Notes: a model not told the origin generated them from the letters alone. A stretch of DNA of 64,000 nucleotides from Microbispora rosea (GCF_900156315.1 NZ_FTNI01000008.1:124001-188000), one strand, 5' to 3'. Shown: positions 35,121 to 44,648, counted from the stretch's first letter. Made by a program: numbers and translations.

Positions 35121-36494
35121 TCAGCATTCGATGACGTTGACGGCGAGGCCGCCGCGTGAGGTCTCCTTGTATTTGTCGAGCATGTCCCTGCCGGTGTCGC
35201 GCATCGTCTTGATCGCCTTGTCCAGCGACACGAAGTGGCGGCCGTCGCCGCGCAGCGCGATGCGGGCGGCGGCGATCGCCTTGATCGAGGCGACGGCGTT
35301 GCGCTCGATGCACGGGATCTGGACGAGCCCGCCGATCGGGTCGCAGGTCAGGCCCAGGTTGTGCTCGATGCCGATCTCGGCGGCGTTCTCGACCTGCTCG
35401 GGCGTCCCGCCGAGCGCCTCGGTGAGGCCCGCCGCCGCCATCGAGCAGGCCGAGCCGACCTCGCCCTGGCAGCCCACCTCCGCGCCCGAGATGGAGGCGT
35501 TCTCCTTGAACAGCACGCCGATCGCGCCCGCGGTGAGCAGGAAGCGGATGACGCCGTCCTCGCCGGCGCCCGGGAGGAAGCGCATGTAGTAGGACAGCAC
35601 GGCCGGGACGATGCCGGCGGCGCCGTTGGTCGGCGCGGTGACGATCCGGCCGCCCGCGGCGTTCTCCTCGTTGACGGCCAGCGCGAACAGCGAGACCCAG
35701 TCCATCGCCCGCAGCGGATCGGTCCCGTCGGCCTCGCTCTGCAGCCGCCGGTAGAGCTGGTGGGCCCGGCGGCGCACCTTGAGGCCGCCCGGCAGGACGC
35801 CCTCGCGGCTGGTGCCGCGCCGTACGCACTCGGCCATCACGGCCCACAGATGCAGCAGGCGGGTCCGGATCTCCTCCTCCGTACGGCCGAAGGCCTTCTC
35901 GTTCTCCATCATCAGGCCGGAGATCGACAGGCCGGTCTCGGCGCAGTGCGCGAGCAGTTCCTGCGCGGTCGTGAAGGCGTACGGCAGCACGGTGTCGTCG
36001 GGCTTGATCCGGTCGGCGCCGGTGGCGTTCTCGTCCACCACGAAGCCGCCGCCGACCGAGTAGTAGACCTTCTCGCGCAGCACCGTGTCGTCGGCGTACG
36101 CCGTGAACCGCATGCCGTTCGGGTGGTGGGGGAGCGACAGCTTGCGCTCGAAGACGAGGTGCTCCCCGACCACGAACGGGATCTCGTGCACGCCGTACAA
36201 CGTGACCGTGCCGCTCGCCCGCATCGCCGCGAGCCGTTCGTCGACGGTGTCGACGTCGACCAGCTCGGGCTTGTCGCCGGACAGGCCGAGCAGGACCGCC
36301 TTGTCGCTGCCGTGGCCCTTGCCGGTGAGCCCGAGCGAGCCGTACAGGATGGCCTCGACCCGGGTCACCTTCTCCAGCAGCCCGTCCTGGTGCAGCCCGC
36401 GGGCGAACTTGTGCGCCGCCGCCATCGGGCCGCCCGTGTGCGAGCTGGACGGCCCGATCCCCACCTTGAACAGGTCGAAGACGCTGATCGCCAT
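35121..36494 (-). CDS. sdaA: L-serine ammonia-lyase (iron-sulfur L-serine dehydratase)
   Basis: Converts L-serine to pyruvate and ammonia. The 457-residue single-chain enzyme starts [20 protein letters not shown], with the SSSHTGGPM motif. The C-terminal part has [25 protein letters not shown] and [19 protein letters not shown], whose cysteines bind the [4Fe-4S] cluster. It is the last gene of a gcvT-gcvH-sdaA unit 22 bases after gcvH, all behind a glycine riboswitch. This links glycine cleavage, which yields one-carbon units that make serine, to serine removal. Confidence 0.94.
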   Translation of the reverse strand: MAISVFDLFKVGIGPSSSHTGGPMAAAHKFARGLHQDGLLEKVTRVEAILYGSLGLTGKGHGSDKAVLLGLSGDKPELVDVDTVDERLAAMRASGTVTLYGVHEIPFVVGEHLVFERKLSLPHHPNGMRFTAYADDTVLREKVYYSVGGGFVVDENATGADRIKPDDTVLPYAFTTAQELLAHCAETGLSISGLMMENEKAFGRTEEEIRTRLLHLWAVMAECVRRGTSREGVLPGGLKVRRRAHQLYRRLQSEADGTDPLRAMDWVSLFALAVNEENAAGGRIVTAPTNGAAGIVPAVLSYYMRFLPGAGEDGVIRFLLTAGAIGVLFKENASISGAEVGCQGEVGSACSMAAAGLTEALGGTPEQVENAAEIGIEHNLGLTCDPIGGLVQIPCIERNAVASIKAIAAARIALRGDGRHFVSLDKAIKTMRDTGRDMLDKYKETSRGGLAVNVIEC

Positions 36495-36516
36495 TGACCG
36501 TCGCCTCTCAGACCTG

Positions 36517-36909
36517 TCAGGACTCGCCGGAGGTCAGCGCGGTGTACTCCGCCGCCGACAGCAGGTCGTCCGGCTCCTCCTCCACGCGCACGCGGAACAG
36601 CCAGCCCTCGCCGTACGGGTCGGAGTTGACCAGTGAGGGGTTGTCCACGACGGCGGTGTTGATCTCGACGACCTCGCCGCCGACCGGCGCGAAGATGTCG
36701 CTCACGGACTTGGTGGACTCCACCTCGCCGACCGCGTCGCCGGCCGCGACGGTCGCGCCGACCTCGGAGTGCACCTCCACGTAAACCACGTCGCCGAGCT
36801 GCTCGGCCGCGTACGCCGTGATGCCCACCGTCACGGTGCGGCCGTCCTCAAGCCCGGCCACCCACTCGTGTTCCTTGGTGTAGCTCAGGTCGTCCGGAAT
36901 GGTGCTCAC
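36517..36909 (-). CDS. gcvH: Glycine cleavage system H protein
   Basis: The lipoyl carrier of glycine cleavage, shuttling the aminomethyl group between GcvP, GcvT and GcvL. The 130-residue protein has the lipoylation lysine in [16 protein letters not shown] and the YTKEHEWV start typical of GcvH. The ATG overlaps the gcvT stop by four bases. sdaA follows. No gcvP gene is present in the window, so the P protein must be encoded elsewhere. Confidence 0.95.
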   Translation of the reverse strand: MSTIPDDLSYTKEHEWVAGLEDGRTVTVGITAYAAEQLGDVVYVEVHSEVGATVAAGDAVGEVESTKSVSDIFAPVGGEVVEINTAVVDNPSLVNSDPYGEGWLFRVRVEEEPDDLLSAAEYTALTSGES

Positions 36910-37997
36910 TTGCTCCTCCTGTAGAAAGGCAGATCGACGACGTCGACCGGTTCTTGGCTGCCCCGGATGTCCACGGCCAGGCCGCCCTTCTCCAAGGCGG
37001 CCTCGTCGACGTACGCCATGGCGATCGGGCGGCCGAGGGACTGCGACGGGGCCCCGCTGGTCACCTCGCCGACGACGGCGCCCTCGCGGGTGACGGAGTA
37101 GCCGTGTCGGGGCACGCGCCGGCCGCGCGCCACCAGCCCGACCAGGCGCCGCTTGGTGCCGTTCTCCGCCGCCCTCTCGAGGGCGGCCTTACCCACGAAG
37201 TCGCCGGGCTTGTCGAAGCGGACGACCCGGCCGAGCCCCGCGTCGAACGGTGTGATCGCCGCGCTCAGCTCGTTGCCGTACAGCGGCATGCCGGCCTCCA
37301 GGCGCAGCGTGTCGCGGGCCGACAGCCCGGCGGGGACGAGCCCGGCGTCCCCGCCCGCCTCGGCGAGGGCGTTCCACAGCGGCACGGCGTGCTCGTTCAG
37401 CACGAAGAGTTCGAAGCCGTCCTCACCGGTGTATCCGGTGCGTGCGATCAGGGCGGGGGTGCCCGCGACGACGCCGGGGACGATGGCGTAGTACTTCAGA
37501 TCGTCGAGGTCGGCGTCGGTGAGCGCGGCCAGGATCGCGGCGCCGCGCGGGCCCTGCACCGCGACCAGCGCGTACTCGTCCGACCTGTCGGTCACCCGCG
37601 CGTCGTAGCCGCGGGCCCTGTCGGCGAGCTCACGGGCGACGAGGGCGTAGTTGGAGGCGTTGGCGACGACCATGTACTGGTCCTCGTCGAGGCGGTAGAC
37701 GATGAGATCGTCGAGGATGCCGCCGGTCTCGTTCACGATCATGGTGTAGCGGGCGCGGCCGGGCGCGAGGACGCTGAGATGCCCCACGAGAGCGTGGTCG
37801 AGCGCCTCACCCGCCTGCGCGCCGACGACGAAGATCTCCCCCATGTGGGACAGGTCGAACAGCCCCGCGGCCGTGCGCACCGCGTTGTGCTCGGCCGACT
37901 CGCTGCCGTAGCGCAGGGGCATCTGCCAGCCCGCGAAGTCGGTCAGGGTCGCGCCCAGGCTTTCGTGGACCCCGCGGAGCGGGGTGGATCGGGACAT
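36906..37997 (-). CDS. gcvT: Aminomethyltransferase (glycine cleavage T protein)
   Basis: Transfers the methylene group from the H-protein to tetrahydrofolate, releasing ammonia. The 363-residue product ([20 protein letters not shown]) has [24 protein letters not shown], the folate-site segment [14 protein letters not shown] and the C-terminal [21 protein letters not shown]. An upstream GTG at 38003 is an alternative start. It is the first gene of gcvT-gcvH-sdaA, and its leader contains the tandem glycine riboswitch that should control expression. Confidence 0.95.
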   Translation of the reverse strand: MSRSTPLRGVHESLGATLTDFAGWQMPLRYGSESAEHNAVRTAAGLFDLSHMGEIFVVGAQAGEALDHALVGHLSVLAPGRARYTMIVNETGGILDDLIVYRLDEDQYMVVANASNYALVARELADRARGYDARVTDRSDEYALVAVQGPRGAAILAALTDADLDDLKYYAIVPGVVAGTPALIARTGYTGEDGFELFVLNEHAVPLWNALAEAGGDAGLVPAGLSARDTLRLEAGMPLYGNELSAAITPFDAGLGRVVRFDKPGDFVGKAALERAAENGTKRRLVGLVARGRRVPRHGYSVTREGAVVGEVTSGAPSQSLGRPIAMAYVDEAALEKGGLAVDIRGSQEPVDVVDLPFYRRSK

Positions 37998-38041
37998 GCG
38001 CACCTCGGAAGGACGGATGCTGCGTTTTGACTATCGGGCAT

Positions 38042-38230
38042 CCTCCCCCTCTGTCATCGGCGCCTGAGAGCTTCGTCCGATCTTTACCGGACTTTCACCT
38101 TCGGCGAGGCCTCACGGCCTTCTTTCCAGAGGTCACCTCGCCCGCACGGTCCTTTGCCTTGAGAGGTTCGCGGGGAGGGCTTGCTCCTTCAGGGGCCCTG
38201 ACCGGATGCCAGGACACTCTCCCGCACGGG
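38042..38230 (-). ncRNA. Tandem glycine riboswitch upstream of gcvT
   Basis: Read on the minus strand, two gcvT-type aptamers follow each other. Aptamer I runs from CCCGTGCGGGAGAG (P1) through CTGAAGGAGCAAG and CTCTCAAGGCAAAGGACCG to ACCTCTGGAAAG. Aptamer II has CGCCGAAGGTGAAAG, GCTCTCAGGC and GACAGAGGGGGAG. These are the conserved words of the family in the right order. It ends about 45 bases before the gcvT start. Glycine binding is expected to turn on the operon. Confidence 0.92.
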
Positions 38231-38292
38231 ATCACTGGTGTGCTGCAAGCCTAGTGGTTCGCCGCCATCCCCGTAACCCGGCCGGATCGCCC

Positions 38293-39108
38293 TCACAGCC
38301 CGTGGGTGGAGTCGCACGGCGGCCGGTGCGCCGCGCGGAGACGCATAAGGGGGGACGGGAGGTCGTCGCCGGTGAGGATCCGCTGGTGGAGGGCCTGGGT
38401 GTCGGAGGACGGCTCGATGCCGAGGCGGTCGACCAGGGTGCGGCGCAGTCGCTGGTAGGACGCCGAGGCGTCGTGGGTGCGGCCCGACCGGTGCAGCGCC
38501 AGCATGAGCTGCCGGTGCGGCCGTTCGCGCAGCGGGTGGCGCCCCGCCCATTGGGCCAGGCCGCCGACGATCTCGCGATGGTGCCCGAGCGCCAGCCTGA
38601 CGTCGAAGAGGTCCTCGGTCACCGCGCGACGGTCCTCGTCGAGCCGATAGGCCCACGCGGAGAGCGCGTCGACATGTCTCATGGCGAGCAGGGCGTCGCC
38701 CCGCCACAGGCTCAGCGCGTTCTCGAACATCCTCGCCGCATTGTGGTAATCGCCATTCTCGCGAGCGATTCTGCCTTGCGCCGCGAAATGGTTGAATACT
38801 GCAGCATCCACGGATCCCGGCGGCACCGAAAGAAGGTACCCGCCCTCCACGGTGTGCAGCGGAGAAAGGTCGGGGCCGCGCGGCGAGAGCCGCCGCCGCA
38901 CCTGTGCGATGTAGGTGGTAAGATTCCGCGGCGCCGATTTAGTGGGACGGCCATTCCACAACAGATCGATGAGCCGGTCCCGGTGAACCGCGATATTCGG
39001 ATTGAGCAGGAACAAGGCGAGGAGCTGCCGGTGCCTCGGGGCGAGTCCGGCGATGGCGTCCCCTGAGGGTTTCATGGCCCGGAACGGTCCGAGCACGGCG
39101 TATAACAC
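38293..39108 (-). CDS. SARP/AfsR-type transcriptional regulator
   Basis: A 271-residue regulator starting GTG with GGGGGAA upstream. Residues 1-95 form the OmpR-like winged helix (LAPRHRQLLALFLLNPN, RDRLIDLLWNGRPT, NLTTYIAQVRRRLSP, EGGYLLSVPPGSVD). Residues 95-265 form the bacterial transcriptional activation domain, a TPR-like helical bundle (ALSLWRGDALL, RLALGHHREIV, RPHRQLMLALHRSGR). SARPs usually activate antibiotic clusters, but no biosynthetic cluster is in the window. It has no adjacent partner; its upstream region is AT-rich. Confidence 0.92.
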   Translation of the reverse strand: MLYAVLGPFRAMKPSGDAIAGLAPRHRQLLALFLLNPNIAVHRDRLIDLLWNGRPTKSAPRNLTTYIAQVRRRLSPRGPDLSPLHTVEGGYLLSVPPGSVDAAVFNHFAAQGRIARENGDYHNAARMFENALSLWRGDALLAMRHVDALSAWAYRLDEDRRAVTEDLFDVRLALGHHREIVGGLAQWAGRHPLRERPHRQLMLALHRSGRTHDASASYQRLRRTLVDRLGIEPSSDTQALHQRILTGDDLPSPLMRLRAAHRPPCDSTHGL

Positions 39109-39450
39109 GGTTCCCCCGCACGAAAGCAGCGTGAACGCGCCGACGACGCGGCTTTGATCGCTATTTGACCATATCTCTCTCCGGCGGCTTGCGTCAAAAA
39201 TATGCCGTTTCTATGTCGGTCACTCCGGCGCTCATAAACGCCGCTCTGTGCACCGCATTGCCCGGCCTCGCACGCGCGGATACGCGGATAACCCAAATGA
39301 AATCGGTTACAGATCAAGCTCTGGCCGGCCGTCCATGGCGGCGGTGGGGGAGTGCGACGCCGATTAGCCGGATGATCGGCGCGCGTGCGGCGCAGGCCCG
39401 GAAGGTGCGGATACCGCGCTCAGCGGGCCGCCGCGGCTCTCGGCGACCGG
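39109..39450. other. AT-rich promoter region of the SARP gene
   Basis: A 342-bp gap with several AT-rich stretches near 39170-39210 and 39280-39310, likely the SARP promoter. I see no further gene or strong hairpin in it. Confidence 0.4.
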
Positions 39451-39506
39451 TTCTCAGCGGCGGGGTCCCAGCGGCGGGTTCTCAGCGGCGGGTTCTCAGC
39501 GGCGGG
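39451..39506. repeat. Four 14-bp tandem repeats
   Basis: TTCTCAGCGGCGGG occurs four times in direct succession (39451, 39465, 39479, 39493), with the second copy starting GTCCC. The fourth copy contains the stop codon of the PuuD-like gene. Confidence 0.85.
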
Positions 39507-40185
39507 CGGCGGCAACGAGGGCGTGGAACAGCGGGCCGTCCTCGTCGGCCTCCGGGTGCCACTGGACGGCCAGGGCGAACGCCGCGCCCGTGACCTCGAC
39601 GGCCTCGATCGTGCCGTCGTCCGAGCGGGCGGTGACCTCCAGCCCGTCCGCGAGGCGGTCGATCGCCTGGTGATGGTAGTGGGCGGGCGTGAGGTCCTCG
39701 CCGTCGTAGATCTTGGCCAAGCCCGGCGAGAGCCGTACGGGGAGGCGGCCGAACGTCCCGGGGGCGGGGGAGTGGGCGGTGTGGCCGACCACGTCGGGCA
39801 GGTGCTGGAGGAGGGTGCCGCCCAGCGCCACGTTGAGCACCTGCAGACCCCGGCAGATGCCGAGGAACGGCAGGCCGGTGCGCAGGGCGGTCTCCATCAG
39901 CCCGAACTCCGCCTCGTCGCGGAACTCCCGGACGTATCCGGTCTGCGCGGCGGGCGGCGCGCCGTAGCGGGCGGGGTCGATGTCGCCCCCGCCCGCGATG
40001 ATCAGCCCGTCCAGCCGCCCGGCCAGCGCGGCGGGCTCTCCGGCCGGCGGCAGGATGACCGGCTGGCCTCCCGCCCGCGTGATGTGGTCGACGTACATGT
40101 ACGGCAGCAGCGCCGCCCGCATGTCCCAGACGGTGAACTTCGCCGGCTCGACGTAGCACGTCACGCCGATCACGGGACGGGCCAT
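39496..40185 (-). CDS. Class I glutamine amidotransferase-like hydrolase (PuuD type)
   Basis: A 229-residue enzyme of the gamma-glutamyl-GABA hydrolase family. The start VIGVTCYVEPAKF, IIAGGGDIDPARYG and the nucleophile Cys in FLGICRGLQVLNVA are diagnostic, with the His/Glu of the triad in VQWHPEAD. It would hydrolyse gamma-glutamyl-GABA or a related amide. It is the last gene of the operon with a glutamine synthetase-like ligase, aldehyde dehydrogenase and SDR, as in Puu-type polyamine breakdown. Confidence 0.9.
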   Translation of the reverse strand: MARPVIGVTCYVEPAKFTVWDMRAALLPYMYVDHITRAGGQPVILPPAGEPAALAGRLDGLIIAGGGDIDPARYGAPPAAQTGYVREFRDEAEFGLMETALRTGLPFLGICRGLQVLNVALGGTLLQHLPDVVGHTAHSPAPGTFGRLPVRLSPGLAKIYDGEDLTPAHYHHQAIDRLADGLEVTARSDDGTIEAVEVTGAAFALAVQWHPEADEDGPLFHALVAAARR

Positions 40186-40195
40186 GGCATCCCCC

Positions 40196-40960
40196 TTACA
40201 GCGGAGTGACGTACGCGCCGGAGATGCCGCCGTCGACCAGGAACTCCGAGGCGGTGATGAACGACGCGTCGTCGGAGGCGAGGAACGCGACCGCCGCGGC
40301 GATCTCCTCGGCCCGGGCGAAGCGGCCGATCGGCACGTGGACGAGGCGGCGCTGGGCGCGCTCGGGGTCCTTGGCGAACAGCTCCCGCAGCAGCGGGGTG
40401 TCCACAGGCCCGGGGCACAGCGCGTTGACCCGGATGCCCTCGCGGGCGAACTGGACGCCCAGCTCGCGGCTCATCGCGAGCACGCCGCCCTTGGAGGCGG
40501 TGTAGGAGATCTGCGAGGTGGCCGAGCCCATGACCGCGACGAACGACGCGGTGTTGATGATCGAGCCCTTGCCCTGGCGCCGCATGTACGGGATCGCGTG
40601 CTTGCAGCACAGGTAGACGCTGGTGAGGTTGACCTCCTGCACCCGGCGCCAGGCGTCGATGCCGGTCTCCAGGATGGAGTCGTCGTCCGGCGGCGAGATG
40701 CCCGCGTTGTTGAACGCGATGTCGACGCTGCCGAACTCCTCGAACGCGGTCCGGTACATCCGGGTCACGTCGTCCTCGTTCGCCACGTCCGCCTTGACGA
40801 ACAGGCCGCCGACCTCCCCGGCCGCCTTCGCGCCGGCCTCCTCGTCGAGGTCGGCGACCACAACCTTGGCGCCCTCCTGGGCGAACCGGTGGGCCGTGGC
40901 CAGCCCGATGCCGCTGCCCGCCCCGGTGATGACGGCGACGCGGTCCTGCAAACGCTGCAT
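40196..40960 (-). CDS. Short-chain dehydrogenase/reductase
   Basis: A 254-residue SDR: the NAD(P) motif VITGAGSGIGLATAH (the Asp in VVVADLDEEA suggests NAD), the NNAGIS motif, catalytic Ser in NTASFVAVMG, and Tyr/Lys in YTASKGG. The C-terminal VDGGISGAY is typical of classical SDRs. It sits four bases after the aldehyde dehydrogenase stop and 10 bases before the PuuD-like start, so it is co-transcribed with them. Its oxidoreductase step in the pathway is not evident; other actinomycete gamma-glutamylation operons also contain an SDR. Confidence 0.9.
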   Translation of the reverse strand: MQRLQDRVAVITGAGSGIGLATAHRFAQEGAKVVVADLDEEAGAKAAGEVGGLFVKADVANEDDVTRMYRTAFEEFGSVDIAFNNAGISPPDDDSILETGIDAWRRVQEVNLTSVYLCCKHAIPYMRRQGKGSIINTASFVAVMGSATSQISYTASKGGVLAMSRELGVQFAREGIRVNALCPGPVDTPLLRELFAKDPERAQRRLVHVPIGRFARAEEIAAAVAFLASDDASFITASEFLVDGGISGAYVTPL

Positions 40961-40964
40961 TGGT

Positions 40965-42320
40965 CTACTCCGTGGAGATGAAGACGTTCTTGGTCTCGGT
41001 GAAGGCCGACAGGGCGTCCGGGCCGAGCTCCCGGCCGAGGCCCGACTGCTTGAAGCCGCCGAACGGGGTCCAGTATCGGACGCTGGAGTGCGAGTTCACC
41101 GACAGGTTGCCCGCCTCGACGGCCCGCGCCACGCGCAGCGCCCGGCCCACGTCGCGGGTCCAGATCGACCCCGACAGGCCGTACGCCGTGTCGTTGGCGA
41201 TCCGCACCGCGTCGGCCTCGTCCTCGAAGGGCACGACCGACACCACGGGACCGAAGATCTCCTCGGCGAACGCCCTGCGGAAGGACTCCGAGGACGATCC
41301 GGCCAGCACGGTGGGCGGGAACCAGTAGCCGGGGCCCGCCGGGCACGACCCGGTGGCGTACACGTCCGCCTCGGTGACGAACGACGCGACGCGCTCCCGG
41401 TGCTCGGCGCTGATCAACGGGCCCATCTGGGTCGCCGGGTCGTTCGGGTCGCCGACCTGCACCTCGCGCACCGCCTGCGACAGGCGCACGAGGAAGTCGT
41501 CGTAGACGGAACGCTCCACCAGGATGCGCGAGCGGGCGCAGCAGTCCTGGCCGGAGTTGTCGAAGACCGCCATGGGCGCCGAGGCCGCGGCCTTGTCGAG
41601 GTCGGCGTCGGCGAAGACGATGTTGGCGCTCTTGCCGCCCAGCTCCAGCGTCACCCGTTTGACCTGCTCGGCGGCCTTGGCGCCGATCAGTTTCCCGACC
41701 TCGGTCGAGCCGGTGAACACGATCTTCCGCACGTCCGGGTGCTCGACGAGCCGGGCGCCGGCGACCTCACCCTCGCCGGGCACGACCTGCAGCACGCCCT
41801 CGGGCAGCCCGGCCTCCAGGGCGAGCTCGGCCAGCCGCAGCGCGGTCAGCGGCGTCCACTCGGCCGGCTTGACGACGACCGTGTTGCCGGCGGCCAGGGC
41901 CGGGGCGACTCCCCAGGTCATGATGACCATCGGGAAGTTCCACGGCACGATGATCCCCACCACGCCCAGCGGCTCGGCGAACGTGACGTCCACCCCGCCC
42001 GGCACCGGGATCTGCCTGCCGTGGTTACGCTCGGGCGCGCCCGCGTAGAAGTTCAGCACGTCGCGGACGTTGCCCGCCTCCCAGCGGGCGTTGCCGATCG
42101 TGTGTCCGGCGCCGGCGATCTCCAGCCGCGCCAGCTCCTCCGCGTGGTCCTCCACCACCTGCGCGAAGCGGCGCAGCAGCCGGGCCCGCTCGCCCGGGGC
42201 GACCGCCCGCCAGGCGGGGAAGGCCCGGGCGGCCCGCTCGACCACGCGGTCCACCTCGGCGGCGTCCGCCATCTCGACCTCGGCGATCACTTCCTCGGTC
42301 GCCGGATTGACTATCTTCAC
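40965..42320 (-). CDS. Aldehyde dehydrogenase
   Basis: A 451-residue NAD(P) aldehyde dehydrogenase. The GTG at 42320 overlaps the glutamine synthetase-like stop (GTGA), so translation is coupled. The active site has PWNFPM, FTGSTEVG (cofactor loop), Glu in LELGGKSA, and the catalytic Cys in GQDCCARSR. It is slightly short compared with the usual 480-500, mainly at the N-terminus. In the Puu-type scheme it oxidises gamma-glutamyl-aminobutyraldehyde. Confidence 0.92.
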   Translation of the reverse strand: MKIVNPATEEVIAEVEMADAAEVDRVVERAARAFPAWRAVAPGERARLLRRFAQVVEDHAEELARLEIAGAGHTIGNARWEAGNVRDVLNFYAGAPERNHGRQIPVPGGVDVTFAEPLGVVGIIVPWNFPMVIMTWGVAPALAAGNTVVVKPAEWTPLTALRLAELALEAGLPEGVLQVVPGEGEVAGARLVEHPDVRKIVFTGSTEVGKLIGAKAAEQVKRVTLELGGKSANIVFADADLDKAAASAPMAVFDNSGQDCCARSRILVERSVYDDFLVRLSQAVREVQVGDPNDPATQMGPLISAEHRERVASFVTEADVYATGSCPAGPGYWFPPTVLAGSSSESFRRAFAEEIFGPVVSVVPFEDEADAVRIANDTAYGLSGSIWTRDVGRALRVARAVEAGNLSVNSHSSVRYWTPFGGFKQSGLGRELGPDALSAFTETKNVFISTE

Positions 42321-43663
42321 AGCCGTTCGAACCCCCGATAGAGCTCCCAGTCGGTGACCGCCGCGTCGAAGGCGGCCAGCTCGACCCTCGCGTTGTTGGC
42401 GTAGTGCTCGACCACGTCCTTGCCGAACGCCTCCTCGGCGATCGGCGAGCGCTCCCACAGCGCCAGGGCGTCGCGGAGCGTGGCGGGCACGCGCTCGGCC
42501 CCGGAGTCGTAGGCGTTCCCGGCGAACGGCTCCTCCAGCTCCAGCCCGGCGTCGATGCCGCGCAGCCCCGCCGCGATCATGGCGGCGACCGCGAGGTACG
42601 GATTCACGTCTCCGCCCGGCACCCGGTTCTCGATCCGCAGCGAGGGGCCGTGGCCGACCAGCCGCAGCGAGCAGGTGCGGTTGTCCAGGCCCCACTTGAC
42701 GGCGGTGGGGGCGAAGCTGCCGGGCACGAACCGCTTGTAGGAGTTGATGTTGGGCGCATAGGGCAGGGTCAGCTCGCGCATCGCCGCGAGCTGACCGGCG
42801 ATGAACCGCCGCCCGACCTCCGACAGCCCGTACGGCTCGCCGCCCGCCATGACCGGCGTGCCGTCGGCGTCGCGCAGCGAGATGTGGATGTGGCAGGAGT
42901 TGCCCTCGCGCTGGTTCGGCTTGGCCATGAAGGTGACCGACCTGCCCTCCTGGGCGGCGATCTCCTTGGTGCCGTTCTTGTAGAACACGTGGTTGTCGCA
43001 GGTGGTCAGCGCGTCGGCGTACCGGAAGGCGATCTCGTGCTGGCCGAGGTTGCACTCGCCCTTGGCCGACTCGACGTACAGTCCGGCGCCCTCCATGCCG
43101 AGCCGGATCTTCCGCAGCAGCGGCTCGATGCGGGAGGTGCCGAGCAGCGAGTAGTCGACGTTGTAGAGGTTGGCCGGGGTGAGGTCGCGGTAGCCCCGCT
43201 GCCAGGCCTGCTCGTAGCTGTCGTCGTAGACGACGAACTCCAGCTCGGTGCCGACGTACGCGGTCCAGCCGCGTTCGGCGAGCCGGGCGAGCTGACGGCG
43301 CAGGATCTGCCGGGGGGAGGCCACGACGTCCGCGCCGTCCTCCCACACCAGGTCGGCCAGCAGCAGCACGGTGCCCTCGTGCCAGGGCACGCGGCGCAGC
43401 GTCGACAGGTCCGGCCGCATGACGAAGTCGCCGTAGCCGCGCTCCCAGGACGACATGGCGTAGCCGTCCACGGTGTTCATGTCGACGTCCACCGCGAGCA
43501 GGTAGTTGCAGCCCTCCGCGGCGTGGTCCAGCACCTCCTCCAGGAAGTACCGCGCCGAAAGCCGCTTGCCCTGCAGCCGCCCCTGCATGTCGGTGACCGC
43601 GAGCAGGACCGTGTCCACGCGGCCCGCTTCGACGTCATCGCGGAGTCGCTCCACGCTGAGCAC
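42317..43663 (-). CDS. Glutamine synthetase-like gamma-glutamylpolyamine ligase
   Basis: A 448-residue GS-fold ligase; the GTG at 43663 follows GGGAGG. It has the GS signatures: Glu in GTELEFVVYD, ESAKGECNLGQHEIAFRY, NQREGNSCHIHISL and ENRVPGGDVNPYLA. Its operon partners (aldehyde dehydrogenase, SDR, PuuD-like hydrolase) and FadR regulator indicate ligation of glutamate to polyamines, ethanolamine or similar amines (PuuA/GlnA3/GlnA4 type) rather than ammonia assimilation. Which amine it accepts cannot be read from sequence. Confidence 0.9.
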   Translation of the reverse strand: MLSVERLRDDVEAGRVDTVLLAVTDMQGRLQGKRLSARYFLEEVLDHAAEGCNYLLAVDVDMNTVDGYAMSSWERGYGDFVMRPDLSTLRRVPWHEGTVLLLADLVWEDGADVVASPRQILRRQLARLAERGWTAYVGTELEFVVYDDSYEQAWQRGYRDLTPANLYNVDYSLLGTSRIEPLLRKIRLGMEGAGLYVESAKGECNLGQHEIAFRYADALTTCDNHVFYKNGTKEIAAQEGRSVTFMAKPNQREGNSCHIHISLRDADGTPVMAGGEPYGLSEVGRRFIAGQLAAMRELTLPYAPNINSYKRFVPGSFAPTAVKWGLDNRTCSLRLVGHGPSLRIENRVPGGDVNPYLAVAAMIAAGLRGIDAGLELEEPFAGNAYDSGAERVPATLRDALALWERSPIAEEAFGKDVVEHYANNARVELAAFDAAVTDWELYRGFERL

Positions 43664-43681
43664 GGTGCCTCCCGTCCAAAA

Positions 43682-43695
43682 GTCTGGAATCAGAC
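43682..43695. promoter_or_regulatory. Candidate FadR operator
   Basis: GTCTGGAATCAGAC is a 5-bp-arm palindrome 18 bp upstream of the ligase start, in the divergent region shared with the FadR gene. Its form resembles GntR/FadR-type sites. Confidence 0.45.
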
Positions 43696-43806
43696 CATTG
43701 AGGGCATGCAAGCACCATGTTCCCCTCGTCGTCAACAATGTCCGGGGGGTTTAACCTCGATCACAGGGACGGGGGACCCGCGGTGACGGGTGGAGGGATG
43801 ATGCGC

Positions 43807-44604
43807 ATGGAGATCACTCCGGCGGAGGCGTCCGTCTCCCGTCCCCGGACCCCGGCCGAGCCCGCGTCCCGGGACGCGGCCGTGGGGATCACCGGCGTGG
43901 TGTCGCTGCTGCGGCCGGTGCGGGCGGGCAACGCGTTCGAGGAGACCGTCGAGCGGCTGCTCCAGGCCCTCAAGCTCGGCGTCGTCCCGCACGGCGAGAA
44001 GCTGCCGCCGGAGCGTGAGCTGGCCACCCGGCTCGGCATCAGCAGGGTCACACTGCGCGAGGCGATCCGCGCGCTGCAGGAGGCCGGCTACCTCGACGTA
44101 CGGCGCGGCCGGTATGGCGGTGCCTTCGTCGTCTACCGGCCGCCGAGCCCGCGCAAGGGCGACCTGCGCAGGGCCGTCACCCGCATGGGCGAAGACGATC
44201 TCGAGGACGCGCTGACGTTCCGGATGGCCGTCGAGTGCGGGGCGGCCCGGGTGCTCGCGACCACCGAGCTGACCCCGCGGCAGCGGGAGACACTCGCCGC
44301 CCGGCTGGCCGGGGTGAACGACGCCGCGCCGGCCGACTACCGCCGGATGGACATCGCGTTCCACCTGGCGATCGCTGAGCTGAGCGGCTCGCCGCTGCTG
44401 GCCGCCGCGTGCGCGGACGCCCGGCTGCGAGTTACCGACCTGCTCAACGCGATCCCCGTGCTGCGGCCCAACATCGAGCACGCGGCGGTCCAGCACGCCG
44501 CCATCGCCGCGGCGATCCTGGACGGCGACCCCGAGGCGGCCGAACGGGCGGTGGCCGAGCATCTGGAGGGCACGGCGGCCCTGCTGCGCGGCTTTCTCGC
44601 CTGA
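43807..44604 (+). CDS. FadR/GntR-family transcriptional regulator
   Basis: A 265-residue regulator; the ATG at 43807 follows GGAGGG by nine bases, with in-frame ATGs at 43798 and 43801 as alternatives. The winged helix is FEETVERLLQALKLGVV, then LPPERELATRLGISRVTLRE and YLDVRRGRYGGAFVV. The C-terminal FCD-type domain has the metal-site pattern in YRRMDIAFHLAIAELSG and VQHAAIAAAILDGD. It is divergent from the gamma-glutamylation operon and most likely represses it until an amine or its glutamyl product binds. Confidence 0.92.
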   Translation: MEITPAEASVSRPRTPAEPASRDAAVGITGVVSLLRPVRAGNAFEETVERLLQALKLGVVPHGEKLPPERELATRLGISRVTLREAIRALQEAGYLDVRRGRYGGAFVVYRPPSPRKGDLRRAVTRMGEDDLEDALTFRMAVECGAARVLATTELTPRQRETLAARLAGVNDAAPADYRRMDIAFHLAIAELSGSPLLAAACADARLRVTDLLNAIPVLRPNIEHAAVQHAAIAAAILDGDPEAAERAVAEHLEGTAALLRGFLA

Positions 44605-44648
44605 CCGCTTCCCCCGCCACGTAGCATCGGAGGCCGGGGGAACGCTTG

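Noticed and set aside
39451-39506. Possible CRISPR or iteron origin
   Set aside because: Units are contiguous 14-mers without spacers, replication genes or DnaA boxes.
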